Source: Rhodospirillaceae bacterium (GTDB taxonomy: Bacteria; Pseudomonadota; Alphaproteobacteria; Dongiales; Dongiaceae). Taken from it: 64,000 nt of DNA. The stretch covers positions 62,001 through 126,000 of the forward strand of contig SSEL01000032.1 in NCBI GenBank assembly GCA_008012315.1, written 5' to 3'. The notes beneath the pieces were generated by a model. The model did no database searches. It was not told the DNA's origin and worked only from the letters and a program-made list of their open reading frames with translations. A program made the position numbers and the translations under genes. This document shows, piece after piece, positions 49,928-58,071 of this stretch (positions within the stretch are counted from its first letter, which is position 1; every line of letters begins with the position of its first letter).

Positions 49928-51250
49928 GTGGCCAAGGCAAAACGACAGACGAAAGCGCGGCGTTCGGGTAAGACGGCGCGCAAGGGCGGTCGTCGTAAGC
50001 CGCGTCGCAGTAAATTTTCCTGGCCGGCGATCAAGCGCCGTTTGCTGGGATGGCTGGATCACAGCGCTTCCCGCTTCAGCCTGGGCATCGGTATCGGCTT
50101 GGCGATCGGCCTGCTCCTGGTCGTGCTGTTCGGTCATTTCGGGCATTGGCTCGGCATCCATCGACAGCCGGTAGATGAGATTGCCGGCCTCATCAACAAT
50201 TCGCCGGTACCGCCAAGATTGTCGGAAACGCCGAAGGGGACGCTACAACCGGAGGCTCCTAAGCCGGCCGTGAAAACCGCCCCGGCGATTAAGCAGAAGC
50301 CTGCTGCTAACCCACCAGCTCCGCAGACTGCGCCACAGGGCAATCAGGCCGGAGATGTGCCCGAGAACATGTCGGAGATCACCGAACAGGAACTGGTGCC
50401 GCAGCTCACCCAGCCGCCGGCGATCCTGAACACGCCGACGCCACCCACCGCTCAGCTATCGGCCGCGCCGGGCAGCAAGGCTGCGCAACGGCCGATCGAT
50501 AGCGGCACGAAGCCAAACGATCAGCCGGCCTGGCTGCGCAATTCGGTGGCGATGCGCGCACCCGCCAATGGCCCGATGATCGCCATCGTGCTGGACGATG
50601 TCGGTGTGGCCAAGGCCCATGCGGAAATGGCCATCGATCTGCCGGCGCCGATCACCTTGTCGATGATGACCTATGCTGATGGCGTGGCTGAGATGGCGGC
50701 GCAAGCACGCGCCAAGGGGCATGAATTAATGCTGCATGTGCCGATGCAGCCGGTGAACCCGAAGGTCAATCCCGGCCCGCATGCCTTGATGGTCGGTCTA
50801 TCGCCGGCCGAATTGAAGCAGCGGCTGGATTGGGGGCTCGACCGTTTCAAGGGCTTCATCGGCATCAACAACCATATGGGCAGCCGTTTCACGCAGGATG
50901 ATGCCGGCATGCGTATCGTCATGGAGGAATTGCGGGCTCGCGGCCTGCTGTTCCTGGATTCGAAAACCATCGCCAATAGTGTCGGTGACAAGCTTGCCCG
51001 CGAAATGGGCGTGGCGCATGTCGCGCGCGACGTCTTCCTCGATGACGACATGTCGCCGGCTGCCGTGGCCCGGCAATTGGCCATTACCGAGCGCGTGGCG
51101 CGGAAGCAGGGCTATGCGATTGCCATCGGCCATCCGCATCCGGCGACGATTGCGGTCCTGAAAAAGTGGCTCGTCGAAGCCAAGCAGCGCGGCTTCGTGC
51201 TGGTGCCGCTCAGCGCCATCGCCCGGCGGGAAAACGGACTGCCCGGCTGA
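49928..51250 (+). CDS. Divergent polysaccharide deacetylase (YibQ/DUF610 family)
   Basis: 440 residues. A very basic N-terminus (residues 1-40, Lys/Arg-rich) precedes one membrane anchor (GIGIGLAIGLLLVVLFGHF), then a Pro/Ala-rich linker to about residue 210, then the deacetylase-like domain: IAIVLDDVGVAKAHAEMAI, ITLSMMTYADG, HELMLHVPMQP, NNHMGSRFTQD and AIAIGHPHPATI. Relatives sit near cell-wall hydrolase regulators; a periplasmic envelope role is likely but the substrate is unknown. The start is GTG 49928. It follows the pseudo-ATPase gene by 86 bases on the same strand. Confidence 0.85.
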   Translation: MAKAKRQTKARRSGKTARKGGRRKPRRSKFSWPAIKRRLLGWLDHSASRFSLGIGIGLAIGLLLVVLFGHFGHWLGIHRQPVDEIAGLINNSPVPPRLSETPKGTLQPEAPKPAVKTAPAIKQKPAANPPAPQTAPQGNQAGDVPENMSEITEQELVPQLTQPPAILNTPTPPTAQLSAAPGSKAAQRPIDSGTKPNDQPAWLRNSVAMRAPANGPMIAIVLDDVGVAKAHAEMAIDLPAPITLSMMTYADGVAEMAAQARAKGHELMLHVPMQPVNPKVNPGPHALMVGLSPAELKQRLDWGLDRFKGFIGINNHMGSRFTQDDAGMRIVMEELRARGLLFLDSKTIANSVGDKLAREMGVAHVARDVFLDDDMSPAAVARQLAITERVARKQGYAIAIGHPHPATIAVLKKWLVEAKQRGFVLVPLSAIARRENGLPG

Positions 51251-51264
51251 GCGACCGGCGATCG

Positions 51265-52782
51265 TCAATCCTCGGTGGCGGCAACCTGGGACAGGACTTC
51301 GCCTTTGCCGCGTACCCGCATGACCAGCGGCACGACAAGGGCCAAGGTGGCCAAAGCCAATAGCGTGATCGAAATCGGTGAATGTACGAGGACGGTGAGA
51401 TCTCCCTGGCTGATGGCGAGAGCCCGGCGCAATTGCTGTTCCGCCAGCGGACCGAGGATCAGACCGACGACGACGGGAGCGATCGGATAGCCGAAGCGGC
51501 GCAGCACATAGCCGAGCAGGCCGAAGGCAAGTAACAAGCCAAGCTCGACGACCGATGGATTGGCGCCGATCGTGCCCAGGGTCGCGAAAAGAAGAATGCC
51601 GGCATAAAGCCAGTGCCGGGGGATCGACAGCAGCTTCACCCATAACCCGACCATCGGCAGATTGAGAATGAGCAGCATGAAATTGGCCACCAGGAGGCTG
51701 GCGATCAGGCCCCAGACCAATTGCGGATTGCTGGTGAAGAGCAGCGGGCCCGGTTGCAGGCCGTATTGCTGAAAGCCGGCGAGCATGATCGCCGCCGTGG
51801 CGGTGGTGGGAAGGCCAAGCGTCAGCAGCGGCACCAGGGTTCCCGCTGCGGAGGCATTGTTGGCGGCTTCAGGACCGGCAACGCCTTCGATTGCCCCGCT
51901 GCCGAATTGCTCCTTGTGCTTTGAAAATCGCTTTTCCGTGGCATAGGACAAGAAGGTGCCGATCTCGGCGCCACCCGCCGGCATGGCCCCGATGGGAAAA
52001 CCGATCACCGTGCCCCGCAGCCAGGACATCCAGGACCGCTTCCAATCCTCGCGATTCATCCAGACCGAGCCTTTGATCGGTTCGATCGCTTCATGATCGC
52101 CGTTCTTGGTTGCGGCGACAGACAAGGTTTCACCCACGGCGAACAAAGCGACGGCAAGCGTGGTCACTTCGATGCCGTCCAGCAAGTCGGGGATGCCGAA
52201 GACGAGCCGTGCCTGGCCGGTTTGCAGATCGATGCCGATCAGGCCAAGGGTCAGGCCGATGAAGAGCGCGGTCAGTCCTCGCAAGGTGGAATCGCCGAAA
52301 GCGGCCGACACGGTGACGAAAGCGAGGATCATGAGGGCGAAATATTCGGCCGGTCCGAAGGAGAGGGCGAACCTCACGACCCAGGGAGCGATGCAAGCGA
52401 GGGCGATGGTCGCAATCAGGCCAGCGACAAAGGAACCGATGGCCGCGGTTGCCAAAGCTGGCCCACCGCGGCCGGCCCGCGCCATCTTATTGCCTTCAAG
52501 GGCAGTGACGATCGATGCACTTTCGCCGGGCGTATTGAGCAGAATCGACGTGGTCGAGCCGCCATACATGCCGCCGTAATAGATGCCCGCAAACATGATG
52601 AGAGAGCCGGCGGGATCGAGCTTGAAGGTGACGGGGAGGAGCAGGGCCACGGTCAGGGCCGGGCCGATCCCGGGAAGCACGCCGACCGCCGTGCCGAGCG
52701 TGACGCCGATCAAGGCAAAGAGCAAATTGCTGGGCTCGATCGCGACACTGAGGCCTTGCAAAAGGAGGCTGAAAGTATCCAC
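51265..52782 (-). CDS. tctA: Tripartite tricarboxylate transporter, TctA permease
   Basis: Large membrane subunit, 505 residues with about 12 helices. TctA family signatures: [44 protein letters not shown] (partly), [20 protein letters not shown] and [20 protein letters not shown]. The start is a GTG at 52782. It is the distal gene of tctC-tctB-tctA, 13 bases after tctB, and ends 14 bases from the convergent deacetylase gene. Confidence 0.94.
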   Translation of the reverse strand: MDTFSLLLQGLSVAIEPSNLLFALIGVTLGTAVGVLPGIGPALTVALLLPVTFKLDPAGSLIMFAGIYYGGMYGGSTTSILLNTPGESASIVTALEGNKMARAGRGGPALATAAIGSFVAGLIATIALACIAPWVVRFALSFGPAEYFALMILAFVTVSAAFGDSTLRGLTALFIGLTLGLIGIDLQTGQARLVFGIPDLLDGIEVTTLAVALFAVGETLSVAATKNGDHEAIEPIKGSVWMNREDWKRSWMSWLRGTVIGFPIGAMPAGGAEIGTFLSYATEKRFSKHKEQFGSGAIEGVAGPEAANNASAAGTLVPLLTLGLPTTATAAIMLAGFQQYGLQPGPLLFTSNPQLVWGLIASLLVANFMLLILNLPMVGLWVKLLSIPRHWLYAGILLFATLGTIGANPSVVELGLLLAFGLLGYVLRRFGYPIAPVVVGLILGPLAEQQLRRALAISQGDLTVLVHSPISITLLALATLALVVPLVMRVRGKGEVLSQVAATED

Positions 52783-52795
52783 GAGTTGCTCCCTA

Positions 52796-53305
52796 TCAGA
52801 ACAGCTGCTGGATGAAATGCTCGGGTGGCCCGGCGGGCAGGGAAAGCTGCAGAACCTTGGCGAAGAACAGCCAGGCGGCGAATGACAGAACGATGCCGAT
52901 GGGAATGGTCATCCACAGCGGCCCGCGCCCGAAGCTGCGGGCGATCGCTGCGAACATGAGGCCGGTAGCAATCGAGAAACCGGCGATCTTGAGCAGCAGC
53001 ATCTGCGCGGCAAGCCCGCCGACGATCCAGATAATGGGCGCGATGTTATCCGCTTCCCGTTTGGGGAAGCCACCGCGCCAAGCCGTGACGGCCGTGGCAA
53101 TGGCGAGGATCAGCAGCCCTGCTGCAATGGCATAGGGGAATGCAGCCGGGCCGATGCGCGCATAGCTCGCTGCAGCACCGATATGACGCGTATCCCAAAG
53201 GATCAAGGCTGCGACGCCGGCGAGAATGACGGCGATGACGAGCGCCGCCTTGTCGGGGCGCCGCCGCGTCTCGGCCTTCAATCCCGGCGCTTTCTCCTGG
53301 CTCAT
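52796..53305 (-). CDS. tctB: Tripartite tricarboxylate transporter, TctB small subunit
   Basis: 169 residues with four hydrophobic segments (from about residues 20, 50, 90 and 130), the pattern of the TctB family. Its start ATG at 53305 overlaps the tctC stop by 4 bases, and the order C-B-A is typical. Sequence conservation in this subunit is always low, so context carries much of the call. Confidence 0.87.
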   Translation of the reverse strand: MSQEKAPGLKAETRRRPDKAALVIAVILAGVAALILWDTRHIGAAASYARIGPAAFPYAIAAGLLILAIATAVTAWRGGFPKREADNIAPIIWIVGGLAAQMLLLKIAGFSIATGLMFAAIARSFGRGPLWMTIPIGIVLSFAAWLFFAKVLQLSLPAGPPEHFIQQLF

Positions 53306-54267
53306 TTTACCAGGCCGACTTCTTTCAGGATGGCGTTGGTTGCGGTGATGTCGCTGGCGAGCTGTTGCTTGAAGGCGTCGCCGGCAAGATAGGTGTCCTG
53401 CCACTCCTTGGCTTTCAAAGCCTCCTGCCAGGATTTCGATTTCACCATCTTTTCGATATCGGCCGTGATGGCGGCCTTCTGATCGTCGGTGATGCCGGGA
53501 GCAGCGGCGACCATGCGCCAGTTTTCAACGGCGACATTGACGCCGGCTTCGGTGAAGGTCGGCGCATCGACGCCCTCGATCCGCTTGCTGCCGGAGACTG
53601 CAAGGAGGCGCAAGGTGCCGTCCTTGATCTGGCCGCTGAATTCGCCATAGCCGGAGATGCCGGCGGTCACCTGGCCGCCGAGGATCGCCGCCAACGCTTC
53701 GCCGCCACCGGAATAAGCGATGTAGTTGATCTTGGTCGGATCGACGCCGGCCGCTTTGGCGAAGAGGCCGGTGGTGATGTGGTCGGTGCCGCCGGCGGAC
53801 CCGCCGGCCCAGGAAACAGCGCCGGGATCGGCCTTCAGGGCCTTGACCAGATCGGCCAGCGACTTGATCGGCGAGGCGGCCGGGACGACGATGACTTCCT
53901 GTTCACCGGTCAACCGGGCGATCGGCGTCACCTGATCGAGGGTCACCGGCGAGCCATTGGTCAAGATGGCGCCGACCATGACATAGCCGCCGATGATCAA
54001 GGCGCTCGGATCGCCATTGTATTGATTGACGAATTGCGCCAGGCCGATCGTTCCGCCGGCACCCGGCACATTGGTCACCTGTACGCTGGAGGCGATTTTC
54101 TCATCCTGCAGCGCGGCCTGCATCGTCCGGGCGGTCTGGTCCCAGCCGCCGCCAGGGGCGGCGGGGGCGATAATCTTGTAATCGGCCGCATTTGCGCTTG
54201 CCGAGACAGCCATCAATCCGACAGCCATCAATCCGCCGGCAATAAGCTCGAGTAAGGATCTCTTCAT
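53302..54267 (-). CDS. tctC: Tripartite tricarboxylate transporter, TctC/Bug substrate-binding protein
   Basis: Periplasmic receptor, 321 residues. The signal peptide ends near residue 27 (SANA-A). The Bug fold is shown by [49 protein letters not shown] and the late [16 protein letters not shown]. The ligand may be citrate or another carboxylate; the sequence does not tell. ATG 54267 has GGAAGGGAAG just in front. First gene of tctCBA; the 201 bases upstream probably hold its promoter, with no element I can pinpoint. Confidence 0.93.
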   Translation of the reverse strand: MKRSLLELIAGGLMAVGLMAVSASANAADYKIIAPAAPGGGWDQTARTMQAALQDEKIASSVQVTNVPGAGGTIGLAQFVNQYNGDPSALIIGGYVMVGAILTNGSPVTLDQVTPIARLTGEQEVIVVPAASPIKSLADLVKALKADPGAVSWAGGSAGGTDHITTGLFAKAAGVDPTKINYIAYSGGGEALAAILGGQVTAGISGYGEFSGQIKDGTLRLLAVSGSKRIEGVDAPTFTEAGVNVAVENWRMVAAAPGITDDQKAAITADIEKMVKSKSWQEALKAKEWQDTYLAGDAFKQQLASDITATNAILKEVGLVK

Positions 54268-54468
54268 CTTCCCTTCCCTCACAGATTTTCATTATGGCAT
54301 GAGCCTTGTCGCTCGGCCTGGGGACGAGCCTGTCATTATCCTGTCCTTCATCGGACTTCGTAATGACGGTAAATGCAAGACTAGACTTTTGCCGGTCTTC
54401 GGATGCGTTATCGCGCCGGACTCGGGGGCCGGGCCTATGCGTGGTGCGGTCCTGTTGCCGGGCACAAA

Positions 54469-55047
54469 TCAGCGGAAATAGCGAAAATGGCCGGTAATGT
54501 CATAGGCGAAGAGGATCTTTTCTTCCTGCGTGCCACGGCCGATATTGTGGATGATCAAGGGCGTGCCGGTTTGTGCATCGCGGCGGTCCGACACGATGCC
54601 GATATGCGGTTGGCCGCCCGGTAATCGCCAGGTGACGATATCGCCGGCGACATAATCCCCGGATCGCCGGCTGACGGCGATGGCCTTGCCCTGGCGCTTG
54701 AGCCAGGTGGCCAGGTTTAGTACACGGCGATGATCGATATTCGGATCAGGATGCTTGAGGCCCCAGTTCGCCGGATAGGCGCTGAAATGAGCGGCCATGT
54801 CATCATGCACCATGAGCTGAAGGTCCAGGGCCTTGTTGGCGGAAGGCACGGATGACGACATCGCTGCAGACGCCGCGTGACAACGGGACGTCGCCACCAG
54901 GGAAGGTGATGGGGCATAGCGCGGAAGGTTACCCCGATCTGACCGCGCGGCATCGACCAGCTTCTCGGCTCCATCCTGCGCCTTGGCGACTTGCGAGACG
55001 CCGAAAATCAGCAGGCTGAGAAGGATCGTCAGATGAGTGCCACGCAT
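54469..55047 (-). pseudogene. DUF1287 gene with three frame shifts
   Basis: The frame from ATG 55047 opens with a signal peptide (LTILLSLLIFGVSQVAKA) and ends with a clear DUF1287 half (from LDLQLMVHDDMAAHFSAYP to ITGHFRYFR). Between them the expected family sequence lies in other frames: QIGVTFR in one (54941-54921) and ITFPGGDVPLSRGVCSDVV, continuing to RQQG, in another (54910-54830). Three +1 shifts (or -2 equivalents) restore the first frame, so a 192-residue protein could be made without the conserved Cys segment (RGVCSD). Either a compensated pseudogene or clustered sequence errors. DUF1287 proteins are secreted NlpC/P60-like proteins of unknown function. Confidence 0.8.
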
Positions 55048-55158
55048 CACATGCACTCCGGTCGGAAATTGTCGCAGGCGACATTTCGCCGGAAAGGACG
55101 GCGAAATTACGGTGATTTGGCAGCCGAGTTGCAGCGACAATTTGTCATCGGGCGCTGG

Positions 55159-55201
55159 GATTGCCTTAAAGAGGTATTGATAGTACCTCTTTAAGGCAAT
55201 C
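55159..55201. promoter_or_regulatory. Perfect inverted repeat, NsrR-like operator of hmp
   Basis: The arms GATTGCCTTAAAGAGGTA (55159-55176) and TACCTCTTTAAGGCAATC (55184-55201) are exact reverse complements around a 7-base spacer. Within it, AAGAGGTATTG-A-TAGTACCTCTT (55169-55191) has the 11-1-11 form of NsrR sites (AAGATGYATTT-N-AAATRCATCTT), with 9 and 8 of 11 positions agreeing. It is 45 bases before the hmp start and could repress hmp until nitric oxide appears. It could also act on the divergent DUF1287 gene. Confidence 0.65.
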
Positions 55202-55246
55202 GGCAATGACTGGCCGAAGCAGGTCAGCAACAGGAGGTAGTGAATT

Positions 55247-56467
55247 ATGTTGGATAAGGCGACCCGGGACTTGGTGAATGGAACTGTTCCGGTTCTGAGG
55301 GAACACGGCGTAGCGCTTACCCGTCACTTCTATACGCGTATGTTTGCGCACAATCCGGAACTGAAACATGTCTTCAATCAGGCGCATCAGGTAAACGGGC
55401 AACAGCAGCAGGCGCTGGCGATGGCGGTGCTGGCCTATGCAGAGAATATCGACGACCCGTCGGTTCTTGCGCCCGTCCTGCAGCGCATCACGCACAAGCA
55501 CGCAAGCCTTGGTATCCGCGCCGAGCATTATCCAATCGTCGGCAAGCATCTTCTGGCCTCAATTCAGGAAGTGCTCGGCGACGCAGCAAGTGAAGAACTG
55601 ATTGCCGCTTGGGCCGCTGCCTATGGCCAGCTCGCGGATATCCTCATCGGAGCGGAATCGGCCTTGTATCGTGACGCGGCAACCACGGCCGGCGGCTGGT
55701 CGGGATGGCGTCCTTTCAAGATCGGCAAGAAAGTCCGCGAAAGCGACGAGATCACCTCTTTCTATCTGTATCCGGTTGAAGATGCGCCGTTACCGGCTTT
55801 CAAGCCCGGACAATTCGTCAGCATCCGTGGTCGTGCCGCGGATGGACAGATGATCCAGCCGCGGCAATACAGCCTCTCCGATGCGCCGAACGGCGATTAT
55901 CTGCGGCTGTCGATCAAGCGTGAAGCCGGTCTGGAAGAGCGGCCGGACGGCATGATTTCGAATTGGATGCATGATCGGATCGAGGAAGGCGCCGTGGTCG
56001 AATTGTCGCCGCCTTTCGGTGATTTCTTCCTCCACACGGATCGCGAGACGCCGGTCGTTCTGATCAGCGGCGGTGTCGGCCTCACGCCGATGATGGCGAT
56101 GCTCAATCATCTGGTGCGGGAGCAACCGGAGCGGCGTGTCGTCTTCGTACATGGTGCCCGGCATCGCGGCGTGCATGCCTTGAACGGTCATGTTCGCGAC
56201 CTGGCGGAACGCTATCCGCAGGTTTCGGTCAAGGTCTTCTATGAGAAGGTCGGCAATGACGATCGCGCCGGTGTCGATTACGACCTGTCCGGCCGCATCG
56301 ATCTTACCGCGATCAAGGATGAAACCATCCTGCCGGAAGCGGATTACTACATCTGCGGCCCGGTGCCGTTCATGAAGGCGAAACTGACGGCGCTCAATGA
56401 CCTGGGCGTGTCGAACGACCGTATTCACTACGAGGTCTTCGGCTCGCATACGCTGTCGGCGGCGTAA
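55247..56467 (+). CDS. hmp: Flavohemoprotein, nitric oxide dioxygenase
   Basis: Converts nitric oxide to nitrate with NAD(P)H and oxygen. 406 residues. The globin domain has Y29 (B10), Q53 (E7) and the proximal H85; the FAD-binding part shows PRQYSLSDAPNG and the NAD part ISGGVGLTPMMAML and YYICGPVPFMKA. AGGAGG at 55232-55237 supports ATG 55247. It stands alone on the plus strand behind an inverted-repeat operator and converges on trpE. Confidence 0.96.
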   Translation: MLDKATRDLVNGTVPVLREHGVALTRHFYTRMFAHNPELKHVFNQAHQVNGQQQQALAMAVLAYAENIDDPSVLAPVLQRITHKHASLGIRAEHYPIVGKHLLASIQEVLGDAASEELIAAWAAAYGQLADILIGAESALYRDAATTAGGWSGWRPFKIGKKVRESDEITSFYLYPVEDAPLPAFKPGQFVSIRGRAADGQMIQPRQYSLSDAPNGDYLRLSIKREAGLEERPDGMISNWMHDRIEEGAVVELSPPFGDFFLHTDRETPVVLISGGVGLTPMMAMLNHLVREQPERRVVFVHGARHRGVHALNGHVRDLAERYPQVSVKVFYEKVGNDDRAGVDYDLSGRIDLTAIKDETILPEADYYICGPVPFMKAKLTALNDLGVSNDRIHYEVFGSHTLSAA

Positions 56468-56508
56468 GTAAGGGAGGAACCGGCGGACGCGGTTGATCCT
56501 TGGAACCG

Positions 56509-56551
56509 GATCGTCTTTGATGGAAGCGAAATGTTTCCGCCAAAGATGATC
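56509..56551. repeat. Inverted repeat between hmp and trpE
   Basis: The left arm ATCGTCTTTGATGGAA (56510-56525) and the reverse complement of the right arm (ATCATCTTTGGCGGAA, 56535-56550) agree at 13 of 16 positions, with a 9-base loop (GCGAAATGT). It lies between convergent hmp and trpE and touches the trpE stop. It has no T-run but may act as a terminator-like or repeat element. Confidence 0.55.
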
Positions 56552-56556
56552 GCCCT

Positions 56557-58071
56557 CTATCGGTTGCCGCGTCCGGCGGCGAAACGGACGGCTTCCTGGG
56601 CTGCGCGAACCAGGGCGCGTGCTTTGTTATGGCATTCCTGGTTCTCGCTTTCCGGCACGCTGTCATGCACGATACCGGCGCCGGCCTGCACATACATGAC
56701 GCCGTCCTTCACCACGGTGGTGCGCAAGGCGATGCAGGTATCCATCGTGCCGTTGGCCGCGAAGTATCCGACGGCGCCGGCATAGATGCCGCGCTTTTCC
56801 GGCTCCAGTTCTTCGATGATTTCCATCGCGCGCACTTTCGGCGCACCGGAAACCGTTCCGGCTGGAAAGCCGGCCCGGAGCGCGTCCATCGCGTCATATT
56901 TCGCGTCGATATGCCCCTCGACATTCGACACGATATGCATGACGTGGGAATAGTTTTCGATGGTGAACTGATCCGTCACCTTCACCGTGCCGATCTGCGC
57001 GACACGGCCGACATCGTTGCGGCCGAGATCCAGCAGCATGAGATGTTCCGCCAGTTCCTTCTGATCGGCCAGCAGGTCGGCGGCCAAGGCCCGGTCTTCC
57101 TCCGGTGTGGCGCCACGCTTGCGTGTCCCGGCGATAGGACGGATGGTCACCGTTTCGTCGCGCAGCCGAACCAGGATTTCGGGGCTGGAACCGACGATCG
57201 AGAAACCGCCCAGATCCAGGAAGAACAGGAAGGGCGAGGGGTTCACCCGGCGCAGCGACCGATAGAGCGCGAAGGGGGGCAGGGTGAATGGCAGGCTGAA
57301 ACGCTGCGACAGCACCACCTGGAAGATATCGCCGGCCAGGATGTAATCCTTGGCCTTCTGAACCATGGCATGGAACTGTGCATCGGTCAGATTTGATGCC
57401 GGTTCGGGCAGATCGGGCAGCGGTTCGCCACCGCCGCGCTGTTGCGGCAAGCTGCGGTCCAGATCGGCCACGATGTCGTTCAGCCGTTCCAGCGCCTGGT
57501 TATAGGCGGCGCGGGCGGAAACACCTTCGCGCGGCCAGATCGGCGTAACGACGGTGATCATGTCCTCGACATTGTCGAAGATGGCGACCACGGTCGGGCG
57601 CAGGAACATGCTGTCCGGCAAGGGCAGGTTGTTCGGCGTCAGGTCGGGCAGGACCTCCATCTGCCGAACCATGTCATAGCCGAGATAACCGAACAGACCC
57701 GAGGCCATGGGCGGCAGGCCGGCAGGGAGCTCGATCCGGCTTTCGGCAATCAGGTCGCGCAAGGAGGCGAGAGCGGGCTTGTCGATCGCCTCGAATTCAT
57801 CGGGCTGAAACCGGGCCTGCCGGTTGATCTCCGCCTTTTCGCCCCGGCAGCGCCAGATCAGATCGGGCTTGAGGCCGATGAGCGAATAGCGGCCACGGAC
57901 AGCACCACCTTCGACCGATTCGAACAGGAAGGAATTGGCGCGTCCATCCGAGAGCTTGAGCATGACGGAGACAGGCGTCTCCAAGTCCGCGACAAGCTTG
58001 GTCCAGACGACTTGCGGCTTGCCGTCCTCATAGGCGGCAGCGAAGGCGCTGAAATTCGGCTCGACCTTCAT
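56557..58071 (-). CDS. trpE: Anthranilate synthase component I
   Basis: Makes anthranilate from chorismate with ammonia from TrpG. 504 residues. Chorismate-binding sequences include IRPIAGTRKRGATPEEDRAL, LMLLDLGRNDVGRVA, AGFPAGTVSGAPKVRAMEII and VQAGAGIVHDSVPE; the N-terminal LLESVEGG-type feedback site appears as FLFESVEGGAVRGRYSLIG. Coupled by a 4-base overlap to the upstream foldase gene. In related genomes trpG, trpD and trpC usually follow directly; here they are 8.4 kb further on. Confidence 0.96.
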   Translation of the reverse strand: MKVEPNFSAFAAAYEDGKPQVVWTKLVADLETPVSVMLKLSDGRANSFLFESVEGGAVRGRYSLIGLKPDLIWRCRGEKAEINRQARFQPDEFEAIDKPALASLRDLIAESRIELPAGLPPMASGLFGYLGYDMVRQMEVLPDLTPNNLPLPDSMFLRPTVVAIFDNVEDMITVVTPIWPREGVSARAAYNQALERLNDIVADLDRSLPQQRGGGEPLPDLPEPASNLTDAQFHAMVQKAKDYILAGDIFQVVLSQRFSLPFTLPPFALYRSLRRVNPSPFLFFLDLGGFSIVGSSPEILVRLRDETVTIRPIAGTRKRGATPEEDRALAADLLADQKELAEHLMLLDLGRNDVGRVAQIGTVKVTDQFTIENYSHVMHIVSNVEGHIDAKYDAMDALRAGFPAGTVSGAPKVRAMEIIEELEPEKRGIYAGAVGYFAANGTMDTCIALRTTVVKDGVMYVQAGAGIVHDSVPESENQECHNKARALVRAAQEAVRFAAGRGNR

